Both the position numbers and the translations under genes were made by a program. DNA of 64,000 bases from Litoreibacter ponti (GTDB lineage Bacteria > Pseudomonadota > Alphaproteobacteria > Rhodobacterales > Rhodobacteraceae), in contig NZ_QBKS01000002.1 in the NCBI RefSeq assembly GCF_003054285.1, positions 682,001 to 746,000 of the forward strand, written 5' to 3'. Shown here one piece after another: positions 8,776 through 15,825 of the stretch. Numbering within the stretch: the stretch's first letter is position 1; the number at the start of each line of letters is the position of its first letter. The notes below the pieces were generated by a model. That model worked only from the letters and a program-made list of their open reading frames with translations, was not told the origin of the DNA and ran no database searches.

Positions 8776-9951
8776 ATGATCCACCGAATTTCAACCCGAA
8801 TTCTGACGCTAATCGCGGCGGTGATGGTCGCGCAGATGGCAGAGGCCAAGACGGAGTTGATGATCGGTTATCTGCGGGTCAAGCAACCGCGCCCGCCGAC
8901 CTTGTCGAACCTTGATCCGTTGCCTGAGAACAACGGGTTGGCAGGCGCGCAGACCGGTTTGCAGGACAATCAAACTACCGGGAAATTCCTTGGCCAGAGC
9001 TACGCGTTGAATGAGAAGACCGTTGCGCCGGAAGATGACCCGCTTGCCTCCGCGCAAACTCTGCTGCGTGCCTCGCCCTATCTGGTGCTGGACGCTCCCG
9101 CTGAAGTCTTGACCCGGGTTGCGGATTTGCCCGAGGCGAAAGACGCGATCCTGTTCAACAGCGCGTCCGGGACGTTGAGCCTGCGCGATACAGAATGCCG
9201 CGCGAACCTGTTGCACACCATGCCCTCGGATGCCATGCGGACGGACGCTTTGGCGCAGGTTTTTGTGCAAAAGCGCTGGACGGATCTGGTGATGATCGCA
9301 GGCACGTTCCCGCAAGATCTCAGCTACGCCGAAGCCATGCGCCGCTCACTGACGAAATTCGGGTTGAAGCTGCAAGACGAGAAGACATGGGATGTGGGCG
9401 CGGATATGCGCCGCACGGCCAGTCAGGAAATCCCGCTGTTCACGCAGGACTTCGGGGATTACGACGCAATGATCCTCGCCGATGAGGTCCATGATTTCGG
9501 GCGTTACGTTCTTTACAACACATGGGCAGCGCGTCCTGTCACAGGGTCTGAAGGTCTTTCTGCCGTCACGTGGTCGCCGGTGATTGAACAATGGGGTGCA
9601 GCCCAGCTTCAAAGCCGGTTCGAGGAGCAGCATGGCCGCGATATGACCGCACAAGACTATGCCGCATGGGCTGCGGTCCGCACCTTGGGCGAGGCCGTGA
9701 CCCGCACAAACAGTGACGACGCGCAGACCTTACGCGACTACATTACGTCTGATGCGTTTGAGCTGGCCGGGTTCAAGGGACGTCCCTTGACCTATCGCGA
9801 TTGGAACGGGCAGTTGCGCCAGCCCATCGCGATCGTTCATCCCCGCGCTTTGGTCGCGCAAGCCCCGCTGGAGGGGTTTCTGCACCAAACAAACGAAATG
9901 GACAGTCTTGGATTGGACCGTCCCGAAAGCAAGTGTGAGGCATTCCAATGA
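8776..9951 (+). CDS. ABC transporter substrate-binding protein of PQQ alcohol dehydrogenase systems (PedA-like)
   Basis: A 391-residue exported protein with a signal peptide (ILTLIAAVMVAQMAEA). It resembles the periplasmic binding proteins found only beside PQQ-dependent alcohol dehydrogenases, a leucine-binding-type fold. It is the first gene of a tightly packed operon with a beta-propeller protein, a small exported protein, an ATPase and an ABC-2 permease, each overlapping or closely following the previous one. The ligand is unknown. Association with an ABC-2, exporter-type permease suggests the set may serve enzyme maturation or export rather than classical uptake. Confidence 0.78.
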   Translation: MIHRISTRILTLIAAVMVAQMAEAKTELMIGYLRVKQPRPPTLSNLDPLPENNGLAGAQTGLQDNQTTGKFLGQSYALNEKTVAPEDDPLASAQTLLRASPYLVLDAPAEVLTRVADLPEAKDAILFNSASGTLSLRDTECRANLLHTMPSDAMRTDALAQVFVQKRWTDLVMIAGTFPQDLSYAEAMRRSLTKFGLKLQDEKTWDVGADMRRTASQEIPLFTQDFGDYDAMILADEVHDFGRYVLYNTWAARPVTGSEGLSAVTWSPVIEQWGAAQLQSRFEEQHGRDMTAQDYAAWAAVRTLGEAVTRTNSDDAQTLRDYITSDAFELAGFKGRPLTYRDWNGQLRQPIAIVHPRALVAQAPLEGFLHQTNEMDSLGLDRPESKCEAFQ

Positions 9952-10910
9952 AGCGCTGTTTTGCATCCGTCCTCGCGATGTGTTTGTCGACGACCGTTGC
10001 CTCGGCAGGTGAGATTTGGGTGACCAATGAAAAAGACGATACGGTCTCGGTGATCGACACCGAAACGCTGGAAGTGATCAAGACCTACGAGACCGGCGAG
10101 CGTCCGCGCGGGATCACGTTTTCCAAAGATTACACGCGCCTCTATATTTGCGCCTCTGACAGCGATGCGGTGCAAGTGATGGACCCTGAGACGGGCAAGA
10201 TCCTGCATGATCTGCCCTCCGGCGAGGACCCCGAGCAGTTCGTGTTGCACCCCGATGACATCCATCTTTATATCGCCAACGAGGACGACGCGATCACCAC
10301 GGTCGTCAACACGCAGACCCGCAAAGTCGTGGCGCAGATTGACGTGGGTGTGGAGCCCGAGGGCATGGCCGTCAGCCCTGACGGTAAAATCGCCATCACG
10401 ACCTCTGAGACGACCAATATGGCGCATTGGATCGACACCGAGACGCAAGAGCTCTTTGCCAACACGCTTGTCGACAGCCGTCCGCGCCATGCAGAGTTTG
10501 TCAAAGACGGCACGCAGATGTGGGTCAGCTCCGAGATCGGCGGCACGCTGACCGTGTTCGACACGGCCACGCAAACCGAGCAGGCCAAGATCAGCTTCGA
10601 AGTGCAGGGCGTGCATCCTGACCGCGTACAACCCGTGGGCTTTGAGTTCACCAAGGGCGACACCCACGCTTTTGTCGCCCTGGGTCCCTCGAACCATGTC
10701 GCCGTCGTGAATGCCGAAACCTACGAGGTGGAGAAGTATATCCTTGTCGGTCGCCGCGTCTGGCACATGGCCTTCGACGCGGACAGATCGCAGCTTTTTA
10801 CCACCAATGGTGTGTCGGGGGATGTGACGGTCATTGACGTGGCCTCCCGAAAAGCGCTGAAATCCATCAAAGTCGGTCGCTTCCCGTGGGGGGCTGCGTT
10901 CCGGCCCTGA
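9948..10910 (+). CDS. YVTN-type beta-propeller protein of PQQ systems
   Basis: A 320-residue exported beta-propeller. The signal peptide (CFASVLAMCLSTTVASAG) is followed by repeats of about 42 residues with the pattern VSVIDTETLEVIKTYETG and VISPDG-like turns. This matches the PQQ-dependent catabolism-associated beta-propeller family. The start overlaps the preceding stop by four bases (ATGA), so translation is coupled. Its role is unknown; periplasmic scaffolding for dehydrogenase or cofactor assembly is one guess. Confidence 0.82.
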   Translation: MKRCFASVLAMCLSTTVASAGEIWVTNEKDDTVSVIDTETLEVIKTYETGERPRGITFSKDYTRLYICASDSDAVQVMDPETGKILHDLPSGEDPEQFVLHPDDIHLYIANEDDAITTVVNTQTRKVVAQIDVGVEPEGMAVSPDGKIAITTSETTNMAHWIDTETQELFANTLVDSRPRHAEFVKDGTQMWVSSEIGGTLTVFDTATQTEQAKISFEVQGVHPDRVQPVGFEFTKGDTHAFVALGPSNHVAVVNAETYEVEKYILVGRRVWHMAFDADRSQLFTTNGVSGDVTVIDVASRKALKSIKVGRFPWGAAFRP

Positions 10911-10926
10911 TCCACGAGGGACATTC

Positions 10927-11355
10927 ATGACCAAGTTTTTGACAATCGCGGCGGCGTTCGTGTTGGCCACGCCTTGTTCGGCCGAGGGCTTCGGTGCTGC
11001 TGGGCTTCTGTCTGGCAAGAACAAGCGGGATCTTCCGCCCATCTCGCTATCAGCCGGGGAGCCGATCTCAGAAGGGCCGTGGGTCCTGAAATCCGGCACG
11101 TATTACGAGTTCGAGATCATCGGCGACGGATCGCAGGAATTGGCGCTGATCGGCCCGGAATTCTTCCGCGCCATCTGGATTGACGAGATTGTTGTGGAAG
11201 GCCTGGAAATCCGGCCTTTGGGGCTCGACAGTATTGAATTCGATGAGGCGGGCGAGATGGAAATTGGCTTTATCGCGATCAAACCGGGCCGCTATTACAT
11301 GAAAATCCCGGGCTCAACCGGGGAGACGCAACGCGTCGAAATCACGATTGAATGA
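10927..11355 (+). CDS. Small exported protein of unknown function in the PQQ/ABC operon
   Basis: A 142-residue protein with a clear signal peptide (FLTIAAAFVLATPCSA) and a mature domain of likely beta-sandwich character, with alternating hydrophobic strands such as TYYEFEIIG and YYMKIPGSTGE. No conserved metal or catalytic motif is obvious. It begins 17 bases after the propeller gene and overlaps the ATPase gene by four bases, so it is part of the operon. I do not recognise a named family. Confidence 0.7.
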   Translation: MTKFLTIAAAFVLATPCSAEGFGAAGLLSGKNKRDLPPISLSAGEPISEGPWVLKSGTYYEFEIIGDGSQELALIGPEFFRAIWIDEIVVEGLEIRPLGLDSIEFDEAGEMEIGFIAIKPGRYYMKIPGSTGETQRVEITIE

Positions 11356-12068
11356 GCGGCGTTGAGGTCTCCAATCTGAGCTATAGCTACGGTGCCAAGC
11401 AGGCTTTGGACGACGTCAGTTTTCGTGTTGAGGCAGGCAAGTTTTGCGCTCTTTTGGGCCCGAACGGGGCGGGGAAATCTACGCTGTTCAATCTGCTGAC
11501 CCGGCTGTTCACCTCGCCAAATGGCCGGATCACCATTGCTGGCCACGACCTGAATTCCGCCCCGCGCGCGGCCTTGGCTCAACTAGGGATCGTGTTTCAG
11601 CAGACGACCCTGGACCTTGATCTGACCGTTCGCCAAAACCTCAGCTACTTCGCCGCCCTTCATGGCATTGCCGGGCGGGACGCCGCCATAAGAATTGAGG
11701 CCTCGCTCGACAAGCTCGATATGCTGGAGCGGGCGGGGGAGAAGGCTCGTACGCTGAACGGGGGCCACAGGCGACGCGCCGAGATCGCCCGTGCGTTGAT
11801 CCATGACCCGGTCGTCCTGTTGCTCGATGAGCCGACCGTGGGGCTTGATGCCGCCGCGCGCGCCTCCATCACCGAGCATGTGCACCGGCTGACCGATGAC
11901 GGCACGACGGTCCTGTGGGCCACGCATTTGACCGACGAGGTGCACGAGGACGACCGGCTCGTGATCTTGCACCAAGCGCGCGTTCTGGCCGATGGCATCA
12001 CTAAGGAGGTCAGCGGTGACGGGTCATTGCAGGAGACATTCCTCACCCTTACGACGACGCCCGCATGA
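11352..12068 (+). CDS. ABC transporter ATP-binding protein, PQQ-system type (PedB-like)
   Basis: A 238-residue ABC ATPase. The Walker A is LLGPNGAGKST (about residue 36), the Q-loop lies in IVFQQTTLD, the signature is the variant LNGGHRRRAEIA instead of LSGGQ, and the Walker B is VVLLLDEPTVGLD. The altered signature is expected in the PQQ-associated ATPase family. ATG overlaps the upstream stop, and the permease gene overlaps this gene's stop, making a coupled pair. It presumably powers the ABC-2 permease that follows. Confidence 0.85.
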   Translation: MSGVEVSNLSYSYGAKQALDDVSFRVEAGKFCALLGPNGAGKSTLFNLLTRLFTSPNGRITIAGHDLNSAPRAALAQLGIVFQQTTLDLDLTVRQNLSYFAALHGIAGRDAAIRIEASLDKLDMLERAGEKARTLNGGHRRRAEIARALIHDPVVLLLDEPTVGLDAAARASITEHVHRLTDDGTTVLWATHLTDEVHEDDRLVILHQARVLADGITKEVSGDGSLQETFLTLTTTPA

Positions 12069-12856
12069 GCCCCTATCTGACGTCACTCAGCGCCATCGTC
12101 AAACGCGAGGCATTGCGGTTCATACACCAGCGGGAACGCTTCGTTGCAGCCCTCGTGCGCCCGCTCGTGTGGTTGCTGGTCTTTGCCGCCGGGTTCCGGG
12201 CGGCCTTGGGTCTCAGCATCATTCCGCCCTACCAGACCTACATCACCTACGAGACCTATATCGTCCCCGGTCTGTGCGGGATGATCCTGCTGTTCAACGG
12301 CATGCAATCCTCGCTCAGCCTTGTCTATGATCGCGAAATGGGGTCGATGAAGCTGCTGCTGACAAGCCCGTTGCCGCGCTGGTGGCTGCTGTTTTGCAAG
12401 CTGATGGGGTCCACGGCGATCTCGATCCTGCAGGTCTATGCCTTCCTCGCAATTGCTGCGGTGTTTGACATCACTATGCCCGGCATCGGCTATGTCTCCG
12501 TCTTGCCCGCGCTGATCGTCGCGGGCGTTATGCTGGGCGCGTTGGGGCTGCTCTTGTCGAGCTTTATCAAGCAGTTGGAGAACTTCGCAGGCGTGATGAA
12601 CTTCGTGATTTTCCCGATGTTCTTTCTGTCTTCGGCGCTCTACCCGTTGTGGAAAATGGCCGAAAGCTCGGAGCTGCTTTATACTATCTGCGCCCTGAAC
12701 CCGTTCACCTACGCGGTCGAGCTGATCCGTTTTGCGCTCTATGCGGATTTCAACGGGATGGCACTGCTCTGGACGCTTGTTGCCGCTGCGGTTTTTACAA
12801 GTGCTGCACTTTGGGGCTATAATCCGGCCCGAACCGGCTTGGCGAAGCGAGGATAG
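12065..12856 (+). CDS. pedC: ABC-2 type permease, PedC-like
   Basis: A 263-residue integral membrane protein with six predicted segments and the ABC-2 pattern (DREMGSMKLLLTSPLPRWW, then FFLSSALYPLWKM and NPFTYAVELIRFAL). It belongs to the alcohol-system ABC permease family typified by PedC. It overlaps the ATPase gene by four bases. Transport direction and substrate are not shown by the sequence; ABC-2 permeases are usually exporters. Confidence 0.85.
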   Translation: MSPYLTSLSAIVKREALRFIHQRERFVAALVRPLVWLLVFAAGFRAALGLSIIPPYQTYITYETYIVPGLCGMILLFNGMQSSLSLVYDREMGSMKLLLTSPLPRWWLLFCKLMGSTAISILQVYAFLAIAAVFDITMPGIGYVSVLPALIVAGVMLGALGLLLSSFIKQLENFAGVMNFVIFPMFFLSSALYPLWKMAESSELLYTICALNPFTYAVELIRFALYADFNGMALLWTLVAAAVFTSAALWGYNPARTGLAKRG

Positions 12857-12861
12857 GCGGC

Positions 12862-13398
12862 ATGAAATACCTGAGTGTGATTGCAGTTCTGGCCACGACT
12901 CCGGTGGGAGCCGAGAACATTCAGGACCTCGGCACGACCAACCCCGAGGAAATGACCTGGGGGTCCAACATCGCCCGCGTGGAGCGCGGTGAAGTGGATA
13001 TGAACATCTGCGCCAGCGGCTACATGATGACGAAATCCGGCGATCATGCCTCCGCGCGTGCGATTTTCGAGGCCTGTGCGGCGGCGGGCTATACCGGTGC
13101 GATGACGTGGATGAGCCAGCTGGACGACAATGGCCTTGGCGGTGAATACGATCCTGATGCGGCCGCGAACTGGGACAGACGCGCGGCGGAGGCGGGTGAT
13201 CCGGTGGGCAAGTTCAACTATGGGCTCGACCTGATGCGCGGTCGCGGCGTGGCGCGCAACGAGGCCTTGGGTCGACGCTACGTCGATGAGGCTGCAAAGG
13301 ACGGACTGCAAATCGCCAAACGCCTGCAAGGGGCGGACTATGATCTGGACGAGGTCACGCCGGATGCAGATAACTGGAAATACGCGCCGCTCTTCTAG
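12862..13398 (+). CDS. Exported Sel1-repeat protein
   Basis: A 178-residue protein with an N-terminal signal (YLSVIAVLATTPVGA) and two or three Sel1/TPR-like helical repeats, for example GDHASARAIFEACAAAGY and YDPDAAANWDRRAAEAGDPVGKFNYG. Such repeats mediate protein contacts. It follows the permease gene by five bases and closes the operon, and its end overlaps the convergent ATPase gene by four bases. Function unknown; an accessory role in periplasmic assembly is possible. Confidence 0.78.
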   Translation: MKYLSVIAVLATTPVGAENIQDLGTTNPEEMTWGSNIARVERGEVDMNICASGYMMTKSGDHASARAIFEACAAAGYTGAMTWMSQLDDNGLGGEYDPDAAANWDRRAAEAGDPVGKFNYGLDLMRGRGVARNEALGRRYVDEAAKDGLQIAKRLQGADYDLDEVTPDADNWKYAPLF

Positions 13399-13994
13399 GC
13401 TGTGTTCGCCACATCGCCTGTGATTGCGCCGGGCGTGCCGCCAAGCGTCACAATGCGCGTGGCCAGTTGCTTGGCCTCCTCGGCGACATGGGTCACTAGA
13501 ATAGTTGTGACGTTGTGGGCCGTGCGCAGCTTTACAAACAGCGCCATCATCTCGCGGGCCAGGTCCTGATCCAGTGAGACAAACGGCTCGTCCATCAACA
13601 GCAGGTCGGGTTTCACCGCGAAGGCGCGAGCGAGCGACAAGCGCCGCTGCTGGCCAAGGGACAGAGTGTTGGGGTAGTCATCGCCACGCCCCGCAAGCCC
13701 TACTTCCGCAAGGGCTGCCGTCGCCTCCGCTTTGGAGATGCCCGTGGGAATGCATAAATTGTCAGTGAGGTTGCGCCAGGGCAGCAGCGTCGGTTCCTGA
13801 AAGATCATCGCGACTTGGCCCGCGGCGTCACAGCGTCCCTGATGGCGCGTCTCCAACCCGGCGATAATGCGCAGAAGCGATGTTTTTCCGACCCCGGAGG
13901 GACCGACAAGCGCCAGAGTTTCTGACCGCGCCACACGCAAGCTGATAGCCCCAAGAATGGCGGTCGCACCAATGCTAAGCCCGTCCAGGTGCAA
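13395..13994 (-). CDS. ABC transporter ATP-binding protein (SsuB/TauB-like)
   Basis: A compact ATPase of 199 residues: Walker A VGPSGVGKTSLL, Q-loop MIFQEPTLLPW, signature LSLGQQRRLSLARA, Walker B DLLLMDEPFVSLD, and a switch His in ILVTHVAEEA. It is on the short side for the nitrate/sulfonate/bicarbonate family (about 240-260 aa). The binding-protein gene lies 60 bases upstream on the same strand. No permease gene is found next to either, which is odd for this transporter class. Confidence 0.8.
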   Translation of the reverse strand: MHLDGLSIGATAILGAISLRVARSETLALVGPSGVGKTSLLRIIAGLETRHQGRCDAAGQVAMIFQEPTLLPWRNLTDNLCIPTGISKAEATAALAEVGLAGRGDDYPNTLSLGQQRRLSLARAFAVKPDLLLMDEPFVSLDQDLAREMMALFVKLRTAHNVTTILVTHVAEEAKQLATRIVTLGGTPGAITGDVANTA

Positions 13995-14054
13995 ATCCAG
14001 AGCCGGGTCTGGATTGCCCTGCGGGACCGTGCGTGTTTGCGCGTGTCGCAGACG

Positions 14055-15026
14055 CTAGCTCCCGTTTTGCAGGAACGTCCCGTCCGGTAGCTCCGTCGCT
14101 TTGCCGAGCAGCTCTTCGCCGCCAAGCTCCACCATCAATTCCAACATACGACCCGCCGCCGCTTCATCAATGGGGCCGGGGGCCGGGATGCCCGCGCGAA
14201 ACCCTGCTTTCAGCCCTTCGAATTGCGCGTCAGTCTTTGCGTTCATCTTGGGGCGCAGGCGGTCCCATTCGCTGTCGTCAACCGCCAGCATCTCCTTTGC
14301 CGCGCGCGAGGCTGCGGCAAGCCCGTTGACCAGATCAGGATTGTCGCGCAACATTTCGCCTTTGACGACGTAGCCCAAGAGTGGCGTATTCGGATCCAGC
14401 CCCAAATCGCTGGCGGCTTCCGACACATCTACAAGTTTGCGCATGCCGGAGGCCTCCATTTTGGCCATAAAGTGCCAGAAGTTGATCGCAGCGCCCACGT
14501 CTCCGGAAAGCGCGGATTTGAAGATCAGCGGCGGCGCGCCGTAGACCTGTTCGGTCTCACCGGCCAGATCCATGCCGTAGTTTTTCTCGGCATAGGCCTG
14601 CAGGATCAACCAGCTTTTGTCCAAAGGCCCGCCCGCGATTCCGATCTTTGCGCCTTTGAGGTCTTTGAGTGATTGCGCGGTGCTGTCCTTGCCCACCAGA
14701 ACGCCGCCTACGGCTTTGGAGTAGGGGATGAACACGTAGTCCTTGCCCGCCGCCCGTTGCCGCGCGACCCAGAGCCAGTCTGACACGATCACATCTGCCT
14801 CGCCGCCCTGAAACGCCACTTTCGCCGCAGATCCACCGGCCATGCCCTGCACGTCCAATTTGAACCCGTTGGCTGCGTCCAGTGCGTGGTGTTTGATGGT
14901 GTTCAGCTCCCAATTGACGGTGCCAAATTTCAGGACCGCCGCGCGCAAAGTCGGCGCGTCTGCCCAAGCTGATGTCGCCAAGATCGCGGCAATCGCCGCG
15001 CTCGCAATGGATTTCATGAACGTCAT
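14055..15026 (-). CDS. ABC transporter substrate-binding protein (SsuA/NMT1-like)
   Basis: A periplasmic binding protein of about 323 residues with a signal peptide (SIASAAIAAILATSAWA) and the SsuA/ThiY-type pattern (LKFGTVNWELNTIKHH, then GGEADVIVSDWLW). The start at 15026 is chosen because GGGAGG lies six bases upstream; an in-frame ATG at 15059 lacks one. A copy of the regulon words lies about 50-70 bases upstream, so it is likely co-regulated with the alcohol dehydrogenase. Ligand unknown; a locus-specific metal complex or cofactor precursor is only speculation. Confidence 0.8.
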   Translation of the reverse strand: MTFMKSIASAAIAAILATSAWADAPTLRAAVLKFGTVNWELNTIKHHALDAANGFKLDVQGMAGGSAAKVAFQGGEADVIVSDWLWVARQRAAGKDYVFIPYSKAVGGVLVGKDSTAQSLKDLKGAKIGIAGGPLDKSWLILQAYAEKNYGMDLAGETEQVYGAPPLIFKSALSGDVGAAINFWHFMAKMEASGMRKLVDVSEAASDLGLDPNTPLLGYVVKGEMLRDNPDLVNGLAAASRAAKEMLAVDDSEWDRLRPKMNAKTDAQFEGLKAGFRAGIPAPGPIDEAAAGRMLELMVELGGEELLGKATELPDGTFLQNGS

Positions 15027-15078
15027 GTGTGCCTCCCTGTTGGGTTTCAGACTAAACAATTCAAACTGCCGGAAAATA

Positions 15079-15098
15079 CGACCAAAGGCGCTATTCGA
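15079..15098. promoter_or_regulatory. Putative regulon box C, upstream of the binding-protein gene
   Basis: CGACCAAAGGCGCTATTCGA joins the two recurrent words with a four-base spacer. It is about 53 bases upstream of the ATG at 15026 (minus strand) and overlaps the end of the preceding gene. Confidence 0.5.
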
Positions 15099-15606
15099 TT
15101 ATCAGCCTCGGCAACCAATGGCTGTCCGGATCGCTTTCATGCAAATGCTTGGCCTGTAGCGGGCGGAGGTCTCCTGCGTCGGGTGGGGCCGATAGGACAT
15201 CCATATCCATCTCGTGGGCCCTGCCGACAAATCCATCTCCGGCGTCTTCCAGCTTGTAGTAAATCCCGTTCCACATGTTGATCCCGTACTCGGTCGCATC
15301 CTTCCAGACAAAGAGGAAGTCATACTCCAGATCCGTCAGGTCCGACGAGACATTGCGCGCGATCTCGTAAGGATAGGGGACGTGGCACCAGTGCTTTTTG
15401 GGTCCGGCAAGGCATTTGAACGGACGCATGGACAGGAAATGGTCACTGAACGGCGTCTCGTTCATTGTCAGCGCGTAGGAGCCATCTTCGGTGACCTCCA
15501 AGCTCGCGATCTCGATGCGCGCACCGTCGCTGTCTTCAACGAAGACAGTCCGGACCTCGGCAAACGCGCTGGTGCTTATGGTCAGCGCCAAGACGCAGAA
15601 TACCAC
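15091..15606 (-). CDS. Exported protein of unknown function
   Basis: A 171-residue protein with a signal peptide (CVLALTISTSAFA) and a mature domain containing three Cys (CLAGPKKHWC among them). The start is GTG at 15606 with a strong GGGGAGGAAA just before it. It is the first gene of a left-reading unit with the SsuA-like and SsuB-like genes, and it is divergent from the alcohol dehydrogenase gene, sharing the region that holds box D. I do not recognise a named family. Confidence 0.7.
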   Translation of the reverse strand: MVFCVLALTISTSAFAEVRTVFVEDSDGARIEIASLEVTEDGSYALTMNETPFSDHFLSMRPFKCLAGPKKHWCHVPYPYEIARNVSSDLTDLEYDFLFVWKDATEYGINMWNGIYYKLEDAGDGFVGRAHEMDMDVLSAPPDAGDLRPLQAKHLHESDPDSHWLPRLIIE

Positions 15607-15697
15607 TTTCCTCCCCCCGGTCAGCTTAGCCGGAGTCGTGAATGACTCGCATCACGACAAAGGTTGTAGGTCGCATGTCAAGGGTGTCGGGGTCTTA

Positions 15698-15738
15698 CGA
15701 CCAATGTTCAATATCTAGAAACAATCTTTGGTCGAATA
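15698..15738. promoter_or_regulatory. Putative regulon box D, alcohol dehydrogenase promoter
   Basis: The inverted repeat CGACCAA (15698-15704) and TTGGTCG (15728-15734) has its arms 30 bases apart, the same offset as box A. The right arm extends to CTTTGGTCGAATA, which contains TATTCGA on the other strand. It lies about 90-130 bases upstream of the dehydrogenase start at 15826. Confidence 0.6.
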
Positions 15739-15825
15739 ATGAACCTAGGGCGAAATGCGCAAACTTAGGTGAGCGCAGCTCGAATGATACGCCCGTCGAA
15801 CGGGCATTGGGAGGAGACCAAAATT

